A stretch of DNA of 64,000 bases from GCA-002708315 sp964460905 (GTDB lineage: Bacteria; Bacteroidota; Bacteroidia; Bacteroidales; F082): the NCBI GenBank assembly GCA_964460905.1, contig CAYWRM010000005.1, positions 83,677 to 147,676 of the forward strand. The letters are read 5' to 3'. The notes under the pieces were generated by a model that was not told the DNA's origin, searched no databases, and was given only the letters and a program-made list of their open reading frames with translations. Shown here in pieces: positions 51,234 to 61,319 of the stretch (position 1 is its first letter; every line of letters begins with the position of its first letter). Both the position numbers and the translations under genes were made by a program.

Positions 51234-52589
51234 TCAACTAATTATTATTGAAAATGTTGTGAAGTTATCTTTTCTTGAATTTAGTACCACATCACCGTTC
51301 ATCTTAAGCATTATTTGTTTGCTAAGGCTAAGGCCAACTCCAGATCCCTCATCTTTTGTCGTGTAAAATGGAATAAAAATTTGCTCTCTTATGTCAGGAG
51401 GTATGTCAGGTCCGTTATTGCTAATTTCCAAACGTATATTATTTTCTGTTTTAAATAGCTTAATTTTTAATTCAGGGAATTCTGTATTTCCAATCTGTAA
51501 AGCCTCACAGGCATTTTTTAGTAGGTTTATTATTACTTGTGACAAGAGATTTTCATCTATTGAGAACAAGCATTTTTTTGGCAATATTTTTTCTAGTTCT
51601 ATGTTTTCAAATCCACAATATGTGCTTGCAGCCATAAGATTGTTTTCAACAACTTGAGATAAGTCAACCTCAGTAAATTTAGGAGCAGGGAGTTTAGTAA
51701 ATTTGCGGTAATTGTCAACAAAACTCATTAGTCCAACACTTCTTTCTTCAATAACTTTTAATCCTTTTACGGTATTTTGTATTGTTTTTGGCTTAAGGTT
51801 ACTTATCTCAATAGGTTCATTATCTTTAATAAAATAGCTTGAAATAACCTGAGATAGGGTAGTGATAGGTGCAATATTGTTCATTATCTCGTGCGACAAA
51901 GTGCGAGCTAGTTTTATCCATGCATCAACTTCTCCATTGTCGAGTTCTTTGGTGATATCACTAACTGCAACAAGCCGGATTTTCTCTTTTTGATTTTTGA
52001 TTTCAGACAATTTGAATAATAATTTTTGCCCGTATTTATTTTCAAATATTGCAGATTGTTGATTTATATTTTTGATTGGATGTATCATAAAACTAGGTAG
52101 CGCTGCATCAATTGCAGATAATACATTTACATGATGATAATCTTGCAAACCCGTAAGCTTTATTGCTGTAGGATTAATATTTATTATTCGACCACTTTCA
52201 TTTATTGAAAACAATCCGGTAGCCGATTGATTTATTATGGAACGAAAATATTGTTCCTGGGTACTTATTTCAATTTTGGTTTGTTTGAATAATTCGTTTA
52301 GACGTGTTATTCCAGTATAAATATCATCGATTGCTTTATTTCCGGTTTTTGAAGGAGCCTTAAGAGAAGTGTCTTCATTTTCAATCCCAAGCAAAAAAAA
52401 AGCAATCCATTGGTTTATCTTGTTGAAATACATAAAAATATTGACAACGGTAATGACTAATAGAACTATGGAAAGAAGACTGAGATAGTAATTTTGTTTT
52501 ACAAATAGTAAATACGAAGTACTCATCGAAATCAAAATTATTACTGAAAGTCGAAACAAAATTGCCTTATTAAAATTATTGTATGTCAT
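51234..52589 (-). CDS. NtrB/NtrY-type sensor histidine kinase
   Basis: A 451-residue membrane kinase. Two N-terminal helices (about 10-28 and 34-54) with almost no loop between them, so there is no periplasmic sensor domain. A linker coiled coil and a PAS domain (about 110-220, GLFSINESGRIININPTAIKLTG) follow. The HisKA-like box has the phospho-His in LARTLSHEIMNNIAPITTL (near 233), and the HATPase has LLKNACEAL (N box), ISNNGPDIPPDI (G1) and GSGVGLSLSKQI (G2). It is the partner of the NtrC-type regulator encoded 217 nt upstream on the same strand. The signal is likely membrane-borne or cytoplasmic. Confidence 0.92.
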   Translation of the reverse strand: MTYNNFNKAILFRLSVIILISMSTSYLLFVKQNYYLSLLSIVLLVITVVNIFMYFNKINQWIAFFLLGIENEDTSLKAPSKTGNKAIDDIYTGITRLNELFKQTKIEISTQEQYFRSIINQSATGLFSINESGRIININPTAIKLTGLQDYHHVNVLSAIDAALPSFMIHPIKNINQQSAIFENKYGQKLLFKLSEIKNQKEKIRLVAVSDITKELDNGEVDAWIKLARTLSHEIMNNIAPITTLSQVISSYFIKDNEPIEISNLKPKTIQNTVKGLKVIEERSVGLMSFVDNYRKFTKLPAPKFTEVDLSQVVENNLMAASTYCGFENIELEKILPKKCLFSIDENLLSQVIINLLKNACEALQIGNTEFPELKIKLFKTENNIRLEISNNGPDIPPDIREQIFIPFYTTKDEGSGVGLSLSKQIMLKMNGDVVLNSRKDNFTTFSIIIS

Positions 52590-52805
52590 GGTTTTAGAAG
52601 GTGTAAAAGGTTAGAAAGATAAGATGGGAGGGAAATGTGAACGGGTGATAAAAGTCGGGTACTGTTTAATTCTATTGGCTTTTTATCGTTGTATTTTATC
52701 TTCATTTTTTCAGTTTCTGTGTAAGTAAAATATCGTGTTTTTAAAGTGATGAAATTCAATCAATTAATATTCATTACCTTTCTCACCTTTTCCACCCTTT
52801 CTCAC

Positions 52806-54170
52806 CTAAATCTCATATCTTTTTAATTTATTATAGAGTGTTTGGCGAGTAATACCAAGCTTTTTAGCAACAATGCTCATATTCCCTTGTTCCATATTAA
52901 TACTATTTAAAATCAGGGCTTTTTCCATTTCTTCAATTGTACTATTTTGAGGATTTATATCCTGACCCAAAGTATTATTGACTAAATTAAAACTCGATTC
53001 ATCGAGTATATTATCTTCAGCTAAAATCACTGCTTTTTCAATGCTATGCTGGAGTTCTCTCACGTTTCCAGGCCATGAGTAATTTAGTAATTTGAGGCCT
53101 GCTTTCTGATTTATTTTTAGCCCGTGTTTGTCATATTTAGCAGAATATTTGCGGAGGTAAAATTCAGCAAGTAATAATATATCGCCTTCTCTTTCTCTTA
53201 ATGGAGGTAATTCGATGGTGATTGTGTTTATTCTGTAAAGTAAATCTTCTCTGAAAAGTCCATTTGCAATCATTGAATTTAAATCTCTGTTTGTAGCTGA
53301 AATTAATCTTATATCGATGGGAACCGGTTTGTTACTGCCTAACTTTATTACACTTCTGTTTTGCAATATGCTAAGTATTTTTGCTTGTAATGACAACGAG
53401 AGGTTTCCAATTTCATCAAGAAAAAGAGTACCCTTATTTGCAGTTTCAAATTTTCCAATCCTCTCTTCTTTGGCATCAGTAAACGAACCTTTTGTATGTC
53501 CAAAAAGTTCGCTTTCAAAAAGCGATTCGCTAATGGACCCCATGTCAACAGTTAGCATTAGTTCGTTAGTCCTTTTCGAATATTTATGTATTTCGTTGGC
53601 TATTAGTTCTTTTCCGGTACCATTTTCTCCAGTAATTAAAATATTAGCATCTGTTATGGCTACTTTTTTAACCATCTTCAATACCCTTTTTATGGAATCA
53701 GACTGTCCGATTATTGATTGTGTGGTATTTTTTAGTTCTTGTTTTAGGGAAATTGTAGTGTTTTTCAAAGTAATATTTTCAACTTTACTTTTTCTAAGCT
53801 TCATTGCTGCATTCAAAGTAGTTAAAAGTTTGTTATTGTCCCAGGGTTTTAGAATAAAATCAAATGCACCTTCCTTTACTGCCTTAACCGCCAGTTCAAC
53901 ATCGCCAAAGGCAGTAATCATTATCACACTAATTGTTGAATCATATTTCTGAATCTCGTTTAACCAAAAAATTCCTTCATTTCCATTATTAATTCCTGCT
54001 CTGAAATTCATATCAAGAAGAACTATGTCGATGTTATGTTCTTTAATTGTGGAAAGAAGCCTGTTTGGATTGCTAAGACAGAAAACGGTTTCAAATTCAG
54101 TCTGAAGCAACATCTCCAGAGCTGTGAGTACACTTTTGTTGTCGTCGAGTATCAGTATCTTACTTTTCAT
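52806..54170 (-). CDS. NtrC-family sigma-54-dependent response regulator
   Basis: A 454-residue activator. The receiver domain (about 1-120) has an Asp in VLLDMNFRAG near 53. The AAA+ sigma-54 interaction domain (about 145-375) has Walker A GENGTGKE, the sigma-54 contact loop GSFTDA (where the textbook form is GAFTGA), Walker B GTLFLDEIGN and the sensor block LISATNRDL. A FIS-type helix-turn-helix (about 415-452) ends MSIVAKKLGITRQTLYNKLKRY. The Asp variant of the loop is frequent in Bacteroidota. The gene is divergent from the adaptor/ABC operon; a -24/-12 promoter and a palindrome lie between them, so that operon is the likely target. Confidence 0.94.
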   Translation of the reverse strand: MKSKILILDDNKSVLTALEMLLQTEFETVFCLSNPNRLLSTIKEHNIDIVLLDMNFRAGINNGNEGIFWLNEIQKYDSTISVIMITAFGDVELAVKAVKEGAFDFILKPWDNNKLLTTLNAAMKLRKSKVENITLKNTTISLKQELKNTTQSIIGQSDSIKRVLKMVKKVAITDANILITGENGTGKELIANEIHKYSKRTNELMLTVDMGSISESLFESELFGHTKGSFTDAKEERIGKFETANKGTLFLDEIGNLSLSLQAKILSILQNRSVIKLGSNKPVPIDIRLISATNRDLNSMIANGLFREDLLYRINTITIELPPLREREGDILLLAEFYLRKYSAKYDKHGLKINQKAGLKLLNYSWPGNVRELQHSIEKAVILAEDNILDESSFNLVNNTLGQDINPQNSTIEEMEKALILNSINMEQGNMSIVAKKLGITRQTLYNKLKRYEI

Positions 54171-54235
54171 ATTTTATAGATTTCTAACATTCAATTTTAC
54201 GAAAGTAGTTAATTGTAAAGTAATTTAACATTTGC

Positions 54236-54252
54236 TGTAAAAATATTTTACA
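54236..54252. promoter_or_regulatory. Palindrome, candidate enhancer site for the NtrC-type regulator
   Basis: TGTAAAA and TTTTACA arms (7 bp, perfect) are separated by ATA, about 65 bp upstream of the -24 element. A second, looser pair (TTTAC near 54196 and GTAAA near 54215) lies further upstream, so there may be two sites. Confidence 0.5.
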
Positions 54253-54316
54253 ATAAATATGTTTTGCAGCACGATATATATTGCTATGTTTAATATAATC
54301 AGGCAAATGACTCTTT

Positions 54317-54331
54317 TGGCATATGAATTGA
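54317..54331 (+). promoter_or_regulatory. Candidate sigma-54 (-24/-12) promoter of the ABC operon
   Basis: TGGCAT-N5-TTGA has the exact 12-bp spacing of the -24 and -12 elements (consensus TGGCAC-N5-TTGC). It has one mismatch in each half, including C to A at the -12 GC. It lies about 50 nt upstream of the adaptor ATG, next to a gene for a sigma-54 activator. Confidence 0.58.
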
Positions 54332-54378
54332 AATGTACCGGTATATGAAATTATTAATAGTTAATTAAGAAATTTATA

Positions 54379-55626
54379 ATGGATATACCAATTAAAAATA
54401 AGAGGGGCATAAAAAGGAAACATATACTGTATGGAGTTGGTATTTTAATTGTTTCCCTAATGATCTTTCAGGCTTTTTTCAGGTCGAATATTTCAACTTT
54501 AAATGTTGAAATTGATAAGTTGACTCTTGAGGAAGTAACCGAGGGAATTTTTAATGATTACATTACGGTTACAGGAAATGTGGAGCCAATAGCTACTATT
54601 TACCTCGATGCCCGAGAAGGTGGAAGGGTTGAGGAGAAAGTTATTGAAGAAGGAGAGATACTACAAAAAGGAGATGTAATATTACGATTAAGTAATCCTG
54701 ATTTGAGTTTAAGTATTCTGAATAGTGAGGCTCAGCTTGCAGAAAAAAGTAATTTCCTTCGTAATACGATGGTATTAATGGAGCAGGAAAAACTTCAGAT
54801 AAAAAGAGAATTGCTAAATCTTGAATACGATATTATACGCAAAAAACGAAAATATGATCATAATAGATCCTTTTATTCTGATAATTTAATTTCAAGAGAT
54901 GAGTTTCTTGATTCTGAAGAAGATTACCAATTCGCCAATAGAAGTTATGAACTTTATTTGGAGCGACAACAACAAGATTCAATTTATCGTACCATTCAGG
55001 TTAATCAAATGCAGGATAATTTGAGAAACATGGATTTAAACCTAAAATTGGTTCGTCAGCGTCAGGACAACTTAAACGTAATAGCACCAATAGATGGACA
55101 GCTTACCGTACTAGATGCAGAAATTGGACAACTTATACCAAAGGGTGGAAGAATAGGACAAATCCATATCCTCACTTCCTTTAAAGTAGTTGCTCAAATT
55201 GATGAGCATTACATCGACAAAGTTAAGGTTGGCTTAACAGCAATTTTAGAACGTCAGGATCAGGAATATCAACTAAAAATAAGAAAAGTTCATCCGGATG
55301 TTCGCGATGGCAGATTTTCGGTAGAGTTGGTTTTTGTGGGAGAAATGCCTGAAAATATGCGTACTGGTCAAACATACTATGCTCGTTTGCAACTGAGTGG
55401 TCCTAAAAAATCACTATTGCTGCCAAGAGGTAGTTTTTTCCAAAAAACAGGAGGACAATGGATATATGTATTGTCGGAAGATGGAAAATCAGCTGAAAGA
55501 CGCTCCATAAAAATAGGTAGGCAAAACCCAAAGTTTTATGAATTGTTGGAAGGAATAGTTCCTGGAGAGAAAGTAATTGTTTCGGGTTACGATGGTTTTG
55601 GCGATAATGAAAAACTGGAGTGGTAG
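54379..55626 (+). CDS. HlyD/MacA-type periplasmic adaptor
   Basis: A 415-residue membrane-fusion protein. One N-terminal membrane helix (about 14-34) is followed by a lipoyl/barrel-sandwich half (VTGNVEPIATIYLDAREGGRVEEKVIEEGEILQKGDVILRLS, about 62-105). A long helical hairpin follows (about 110-215, ISRDEFLDSEEDYQFANRSYELY), then the second lipoyl half (NVIAPIDGQLTVLDAEIGQLIPKGGRIGQI) and beta-barrel/membrane-proximal domains to the end. Such adaptors link inner-membrane MacB-type transporters to an outer-membrane channel. It is the first gene of the operon under the candidate sigma-54 promoter; the permease gene follows after 74 nt. No TolC-like gene is in the window. Confidence 0.92.
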   Translation: MDIPIKNKRGIKRKHILYGVGILIVSLMIFQAFFRSNISTLNVEIDKLTLEEVTEGIFNDYITVTGNVEPIATIYLDAREGGRVEEKVIEEGEILQKGDVILRLSNPDLSLSILNSEAQLAEKSNFLRNTMVLMEQEKLQIKRELLNLEYDIIRKKRKYDHNRSFYSDNLISRDEFLDSEEDYQFANRSYELYLERQQQDSIYRTIQVNQMQDNLRNMDLNLKLVRQRQDNLNVIAPIDGQLTVLDAEIGQLIPKGGRIGQIHILTSFKVVAQIDEHYIDKVKVGLTAILERQDQEYQLKIRKVHPDVRDGRFSVELVFVGEMPENMRTGQTYYARLQLSGPKKSLLLPRGSFFQKTGGQWIYVLSEDGKSAERRSIKIGRQNPKFYELLEGIVPGEKVIVSGYDGFGDNEKLEW

Positions 55627-55700
55627 TATAAACGCCGAATGAAAAGTAAAACAGAAAAAGAAATAGTAAAGCGAAAAAGATTGAATTAAGAGATTATACC

Positions 55701-58142
55701 ATGTTTAAAAGAATACTTAAAACCATCAAAAGTCATCTAAGTCAGAATAAAAACTATGCAGCAATTAATATAGCTGGCTTAGCCATTGGTATTGGTTGTA
55801 GTTTGGTAATCTTTAAAATTATTGTCTATGAATCTAGTTTCGATAGATATCATACAAATTACGAAAACATTTATCGCTTAACCACCGAATATCAAGACCC
55901 AAACGACGGAATTAAATACGAGGAAGGCCAGGTACCTCCCGTGGGAGAAGCCATAAGAAATGAGTTTCCCGGCGTAGATGCCGTAATGACCTTCTATGCT
56001 GCTAAGAGTCAAATTGATCAAATTAGTATTGAAAATGAAAATGGTGACATCCAAAGGTATCAGGAAAATAAAGGCATAGTTTGCGCGGATCCCAATATTT
56101 TTAAGGTTTTCGATTTTAATTTCTTAGCCGGCAATCCCTCCGAAGCTATAATCAATAAGGGAAATGTAGTGATTAGCTCTTCACTGGCGCAAAAGTATTT
56201 TGGTTTATCTGAATCGGAAGTAGGGGAAGCCATGAATCGATTGATAACTATAAATAATAGAGTTACTTTACAAGTCAGTGGGGTTATATCAGATCCTCCC
56301 ATGAATACAGATCTTCCTTTCACTATTATTGCAAATTATTATGATCAGATCATAATAAACCCATATTTTGGGGGAGGCACAAATTGGGGGGCAGGCCATT
56401 CTTCCACCAATTGCTATTTGCTTTTGCGGAACGATATATCTGTAGCCGCTTTTGAAAAACAGCTTGTGGCATTCTATGATAAATACCATGAGAAAAATAA
56501 TAGCCAAGATCGGCGATATTTGTTACAACCACTTTCGGAATTACATTCCGGGCTTTGCAACAACTATAACAATCGTCAGGTGCCAACTAAAAATTTATTA
56601 ATTCTTGGAGTAATTGGCTTGTTTTTGATTGTAATCGCTTCCATCAATTTTATTAATCTATCCGTTGTTCAGGCTACCAAGAGATTTAAAGAAATTGGGA
56701 TCAGGAAAATACTTGGGGAAAACAAACGTCAATCCATTATCCAGTTTCTTATTGAATCTGTTTTTATAGCTTATGTTGCCGCATTTATAGGATTGTTCAT
56801 TGCCCATTTCCTTTTTATTTACCTTGAAACTACCATTGGTTATCGATTGGATTTAGATCTCTTATTGAATCCCAGCACCCTTATATATTTAATGCTATTA
56901 GCAACAATTATTGGATTACTTTCCGGTTTGTATCCTTCTATGATTATAGCTGGAATGAGTTCGAATGTTGCCCTAAAGAACTCACTGGCCGTAAAAAATT
57001 CCTCTGTCCCCTTATCCGTAAGGCGCACATTGATAATCATTCAGTTTGTTATTTCGCTCGTCTTGATTATTGGAACTTTGGTTATGGCTCGACAATTAAA
57101 CTACTTCATGACTAAAGATTTAGGATTTAGTAAAGAGGCCATTCTATTGGTCACCTTACCCGAGGCCAACAAAGATAAACTCCCATTACTAAAAGAAAAA
57201 CTACTTAAGTATCCGGAAATTGAAATGGTAAGCCTTGGCACACGTAGCCCTTTAGCTGATTGGAGAGTTAGTAACTTAATTAATCATCCTTCAATAGAAA
57301 AGGACACTTATGCCGCAAATTTGAAAAGTGTAGATGAAGATTATCTTGATTTGTATAAACTCAGAATCATTGCCGGACAAAATTTTTCGCGAGTGAAAAA
57401 TACCGGAGATATTGTTGTAAACAGAAAGCTGACAGAACTTATTGGTTTTAGTAATCCCCAAGAGGCGCTAGGTGAAAGAATCGATTACGTGGGAAATGAA
57501 TTTAAAATTGTTGGCGTAGTAGAAGATTTCCATGCACGATCATTACAAAGGAGTATGGAGAATGTCATTTTTGGCAATTTTGGCGGGCTTAAAAATGAGA
57601 TGGCCGTTAAAATCAACCCGACAATTATAAAATCAGATGGTTATCAAGAACTGATTAAAAAGTTACAAACCGAATGGGATGGAGTATTTCCAAAAGACAT
57701 TATGAATTTCCGGTTTTTCGATGAGAAAATTGCTTCGTTGTACAAGGAGGAGAAGAATACTTCCAACCTTATTCAGTTATTTGCCATTATCGCCATTCTG
57801 ATTGGAAGCCTCGGATTGTTTGGATTGATTTCTTATATCATCAGCCAAAAAAACAAAGAAATAAGTATTCGCAAAGTAAACGGAGCTAAAGTTTCTGAAA
57901 TCCTAATGCTGCTTAACAAAGATTTCATGATCTACTTTGCCATAGCCTTCATTATTGCCTGTCCGATTGCCTACTATACGATGGATAGTTGGCTAGAAAA
58001 TTTTGCCTATCGAACTGAATTAAGTTGGTGGTTGTTTGCTGTGGCAGGATGCATCGCAATGGTGATTGCTTTGCTAACTGTTAGTGGACAAACATTTAGA
58101 GCAGCGAGAAGAAACCCAGTAGAATCATTGAGGTATGAATAG
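55701..58142 (+). CDS. MacB/FtsX-type ABC transporter permease 1
   Basis: An 813-residue permease with two MacB_PCD/FtsX modules. It has a first helix at about 21-42 (AAINIAGLAIGIGCSLVIFKIIVYE) and a periplasmic domain (about 45-285), then three helices (about 290-405). A second periplasmic domain spans about 480-680, and three C-terminal helices (about 690-805) end in AARRNPVESLRYE. The C-terminal FtsX core contains ISIRKVNGAKVSEI. It lacks an ATPase domain, which the gene 57 nt downstream supplies. This class works as a mechanotransmitter in efflux or lipoprotein export rather than as a channel. The substrate is unknown. Confidence 0.92.
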   Translation: MFKRILKTIKSHLSQNKNYAAINIAGLAIGIGCSLVIFKIIVYESSFDRYHTNYENIYRLTTEYQDPNDGIKYEEGQVPPVGEAIRNEFPGVDAVMTFYAAKSQIDQISIENENGDIQRYQENKGIVCADPNIFKVFDFNFLAGNPSEAIINKGNVVISSSLAQKYFGLSESEVGEAMNRLITINNRVTLQVSGVISDPPMNTDLPFTIIANYYDQIIINPYFGGGTNWGAGHSSTNCYLLLRNDISVAAFEKQLVAFYDKYHEKNNSQDRRYLLQPLSELHSGLCNNYNNRQVPTKNLLILGVIGLFLIVIASINFINLSVVQATKRFKEIGIRKILGENKRQSIIQFLIESVFIAYVAAFIGLFIAHFLFIYLETTIGYRLDLDLLLNPSTLIYLMLLATIIGLLSGLYPSMIIAGMSSNVALKNSLAVKNSSVPLSVRRTLIIIQFVISLVLIIGTLVMARQLNYFMTKDLGFSKEAILLVTLPEANKDKLPLLKEKLLKYPEIEMVSLGTRSPLADWRVSNLINHPSIEKDTYAANLKSVDEDYLDLYKLRIIAGQNFSRVKNTGDIVVNRKLTELIGFSNPQEALGERIDYVGNEFKIVGVVEDFHARSLQRSMENVIFGNFGGLKNEMAVKINPTIIKSDGYQELIKKLQTEWDGVFPKDIMNFRFFDEKIASLYKEEKNTSNLIQLFAIIAILIGSLGLFGLISYIISQKNKEISIRKVNGAKVSEILMLLNKDFMIYFAIAFIIACPIAYYTMDSWLENFAYRTELSWWLFAVAGCIAMVIALLTVSGQTFRAARRNPVESLRYE

Positions 58143-58199
58143 ACAAATTTAATTAAAAAGAATGAGTGAAATTATTTTTAAATTATAAAATCAAATATA

Positions 58200-58874
58200 A
58201 TGATTAAAACAGAAAAATTAGGAAAAGTATTTCGTACCGAAGAGGTAGAAACTTATGCACTACGCAACGTAGATTTGCATGTAAAAAAAAGTGAGTTTGT
58301 AGCAATTATGGGGCCATCAGGTTGCGGAAAGTCAACATTGCTAAATATTGTGGGTTTGTTGGATAACCCAACCGAAGGCATGTATGCATTTAATGGAACT
58401 GAGGTTAGTAAACTAAAAGAAAAAGATCGCACAGACTTTCGTAAAGGTAATATTGGTTTCATTTTTCAGAGTTTCAATTTAATAGACGAACTAAATGTTT
58501 TTGATAATGTGGAACTTCCATTGTTGTATTTAAAAATGAAAGCTAGTGTGCGAGCCAAAAAAGTAAATGAAGTGTTACAGCGTATGAAAATTGGACATCG
58601 CGCCAAGCATTTTCCTCAACAATTATCTGGAGGCCAGCAGCAGCGCGTTGCTATTGCCAGAGCAGTGATAGCCAATCCAAGCCTTATTCTTGCTGATGAG
58701 CCAACCGGAAATCTCGATTCCAAAAACGGTATTGAAGTAATGAATTTGCTCTCCGAACTAAATCAGGAAGGATCAACAATAGTAATGGTAACACATAGTG
58801 ATCGTGATGCAGGATATGCACACCGTGTAATTAATTTACTTGATGGCCAGGTTCTAATGGAAAAAACGAATTAG
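58200..58874 (+). CDS. MacB/LolD-type ABC ATPase 1
   Basis: A 224-residue ATPase with Walker A MGPSGCGKSTLLN (37-49), a Q-loop in FIFQSFNLIDELNVFDNVELPL, signature LSGGQQQRVAIARA (about 141-154), Walker B LILADEPTGNLDS and H-switch VMVTHSDRDAGYAHR. This is the MacB/LolD/FtsE subclass. It differs from the ATPase at 61320-61994 at only about nine positions, mostly conservative. It is placed between permeases 1 and 2 in one operon. Confidence 0.96.
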   Translation: MIKTEKLGKVFRTEEVETYALRNVDLHVKKSEFVAIMGPSGCGKSTLLNIVGLLDNPTEGMYAFNGTEVSKLKEKDRTDFRKGNIGFIFQSFNLIDELNVFDNVELPLLYLKMKASVRAKKVNEVLQRMKIGHRAKHFPQQLSGGQQQRVAIARAVIANPSLILADEPTGNLDSKNGIEVMNLLSELNQEGSTIVMVTHSDRDAGYAHRVINLLDGQVLMEKTN

Positions 58875-58919
58875 AAAGTAACTGATTTTTCAAATTAGTA
58901 ATCTTAAAACAAATTTGTC

Positions 58920-61271
58920 ATGATAAAGAATTATCTCAAAATAGCATTAGCAAATATTTACAAGAACAAAGTTTATTCTTTAATAAGTATTTCAAGTTTA
59001 GCAGTAGGAATGGCTGTTTGTATTTTACTGTTGTTTTACGTAAGTGACGAACTAAGTTACGATCGTTACAACGAAAAATCGGATAATATCTACAGATTAT
59101 GCCAGGAAGTACATCCTTATCAGGCTCCCGGAGCTGCAAGATTACTATCTGATAATCTGCCGGAAATTATTAACTCAGCCCGAATTTTACCAAGGGATAA
59201 TATTAATGTTCAGTTTGAGGATAAGCGATTTAAAGAAGATTATGTAGCCTGGGTGGATGCTGATTTGTTTGATATTTTCACTTTTAAATATACAGCAGGT
59301 AGTAACGGCAAGTCTTTGAATCAACCCGGCACTATGATAATTTCCGAAAAAACTGCTAAGAAATATTTTGGCAATGAAAACCCAATTGGAAAAATAGTAA
59401 AAGTAAGTAATGAATATGATTATGTTATTACAGCAGTAATAGAAGATATGCCAGCTAACTCACATTTCACATTTGATATTTTTATGACACTTGAAGATGG
59501 AGATATGATGTTTAGTGAAAACTGGATGGACAATTGGGGATGGTGGAATTTTCTTGTTTATTTTGAGATGCAGGATAATTTTTCCAAACCTGATGTTGAA
59601 GCAAAAATATCACAGTTATTTGTTAATCCTGATGATCCCAATGATCCACATACTAACTATACTCTTCAAAATGTAAAGGATATTCATCTTTATTCTTCGC
59701 ATTTTTTGGGCGATATTCAACCCCAAAACAGTATTCTCTACGTGCTGATATTTTCAGCAATAGGGCTTCTGATCTTATTTATTGCGAGTTTTAATTATGT
59801 TAATTTGTTTACTGCCAATGCAACAACTCGTTTAACGGAAATCAGTGTTAGAAAAACATTTGGAGCCTCTCGTCGTCAATTGGCAATACAATTTATCTTC
59901 GAGTCGGTATTGGTATTTTTTATTTCATTTTGCGTTTCACTTGTTTTAGTAAGTCTTGCTTTGCCTCTATTCAATGAGTTTTCAGGAAAATCGTTAGCAT
60001 TTTCAATATTGGCAAATACGACTATTATCTCGAGTATTCTTGGAATGATGGTTGCTGTTGGAATTTTGGCAGGATGGTATCCTGCCATTATTCTTTCGTC
60101 TTATAGTCCCACAGGAGTTTTGAAATCGTCCTTTAAGGGTAGTTCGGGTTTTCAAATAAAAAAACTTCTTATTAGCACCCAGTTTATAATTGTAATTGCG
60201 TTAATAGCTAGTGCAACAATAATGTTTCGTCAAATTAATTTTTTAGAAACCAAAGAACTAGGCTTTGAAGAAGAATCCGTAATTACTGCTATTTTCGATT
60301 ATGGAGATGAAGCAAAATATAATTTACTTAAACATGAACTGCTAAGCAAAAGTTATGTCTCTAGTGTTTCAGTTGCCAGTAGAATACCTTCGGGCTCTCT
60401 TAGTAATGAAGGGGGTGTACAACCGGAAGGACAAACAGAACCGAGGGCAATTCCATATGTACATGTAACCTTCGATTATTTTAGTACTTTGGGTATAATA
60501 CCAAAGCAAGGCCGTCTATTCTCAGAAGAGTTTAAAACAGATGTCGCCGAATCAATCATCTTAAACGAAGCAGCCGTAAAATTTTTAGAAATTCAAGGAA
60601 ATCCAATTGGCCAGTCCATCAAATGTAACTGGCCTCAATCTACAAGAAAGATTGTTGGCGTTATTGATGATATTCATTTTGAGTCACTTTACAATAAAGT
60701 TAAACCTGCAGTTTTTCTGATTAACTACCCCGATGTTTATCATCTTATTGTTAAAGTGGTTCCATCCAACGAACTAGGGTCGATGAGTTCCGTTACCGAA
60801 ATATGCCAAAGTATATATCCAAATGAAGTAATTGAATTTAGTTTTCTTGATTCCATATTGGAATCCAGGTACAAAAAGGATATTAATACTTTTCAACTCA
60901 TGGGTTTCTTTGCGGCACTTGCTATTTTTCTTGCCTGTATGGGACTTTTGGGTGTTTCTACTTTTATAATTAGCAGCAAGACAAAGGAAATTGGAATTCG
61001 TAAAGTAAACGGTGCTAAAGTTTTTGAAATTATCCGAATGCTAAATGTTGGATTTCTTAAGTGGATCGCCATTTCTTATGTAATTGCAATTCCACTAGCT
61101 TATTACGGAATGAGCCGTTGGCTGGAGAATTTTGCTTACAGAACAGAACTTAGCTGGTGGGTATTTGCATTAGCGGGATTAATAACAGTAGTAATAGTTT
61201 TAAGTACTGTTAGCTGGGTAACTTACAGAGCAGCACGCAGAAACCCGGTAGAGTCGTTGAGATACGAGTAA
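58920..61271 (+). CDS. MacB/FtsX-type ABC transporter permease 2
   Basis: A 783-residue permease of the same architecture as permease 1 (helix at about 18-40, periplasmic domain, FtsX helices, second periplasmic domain and C-terminal FtsX helices ending AARRNPVESLRYE). The C-terminal ~100 residues are nearly the same as in permease 1 (GIRKVNGAKVFEIIRML, SRWLENFAYRTELSWWVFALAG). The periplasmic domains differ strongly, as if they bind different partners or substrates. It starts 45 nt after ATPase 1 and is followed by ATPase 2 after 48 nt. Confidence 0.92.
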   Translation: MIKNYLKIALANIYKNKVYSLISISSLAVGMAVCILLLFYVSDELSYDRYNEKSDNIYRLCQEVHPYQAPGAARLLSDNLPEIINSARILPRDNINVQFEDKRFKEDYVAWVDADLFDIFTFKYTAGSNGKSLNQPGTMIISEKTAKKYFGNENPIGKIVKVSNEYDYVITAVIEDMPANSHFTFDIFMTLEDGDMMFSENWMDNWGWWNFLVYFEMQDNFSKPDVEAKISQLFVNPDDPNDPHTNYTLQNVKDIHLYSSHFLGDIQPQNSILYVLIFSAIGLLILFIASFNYVNLFTANATTRLTEISVRKTFGASRRQLAIQFIFESVLVFFISFCVSLVLVSLALPLFNEFSGKSLAFSILANTTIISSILGMMVAVGILAGWYPAIILSSYSPTGVLKSSFKGSSGFQIKKLLISTQFIIVIALIASATIMFRQINFLETKELGFEEESVITAIFDYGDEAKYNLLKHELLSKSYVSSVSVASRIPSGSLSNEGGVQPEGQTEPRAIPYVHVTFDYFSTLGIIPKQGRLFSEEFKTDVAESIILNEAAVKFLEIQGNPIGQSIKCNWPQSTRKIVGVIDDIHFESLYNKVKPAVFLINYPDVYHLIVKVVPSNELGSMSSVTEICQSIYPNEVIEFSFLDSILESRYKKDINTFQLMGFFAALAIFLACMGLLGVSTFIISSKTKEIGIRKVNGAKVFEIIRMLNVGFLKWIAISYVIAIPLAYYGMSRWLENFAYRTELSWWVFALAGLITVVIVLSTVSWVTYRAARRNPVESLRYE

Positions 61272-61319
61272 AAAAAGGATCAATAATTATTATTCAATAA
61301 AAATATAAACAACATTGAC

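Noticed and set aside
54261..54290. A second -24/-12 promoter (CAGCACG...TTGCT)
   Set aside because: The spacing between the two halves is 3 bp too long for sigma-54 and the -24 GG is missing.
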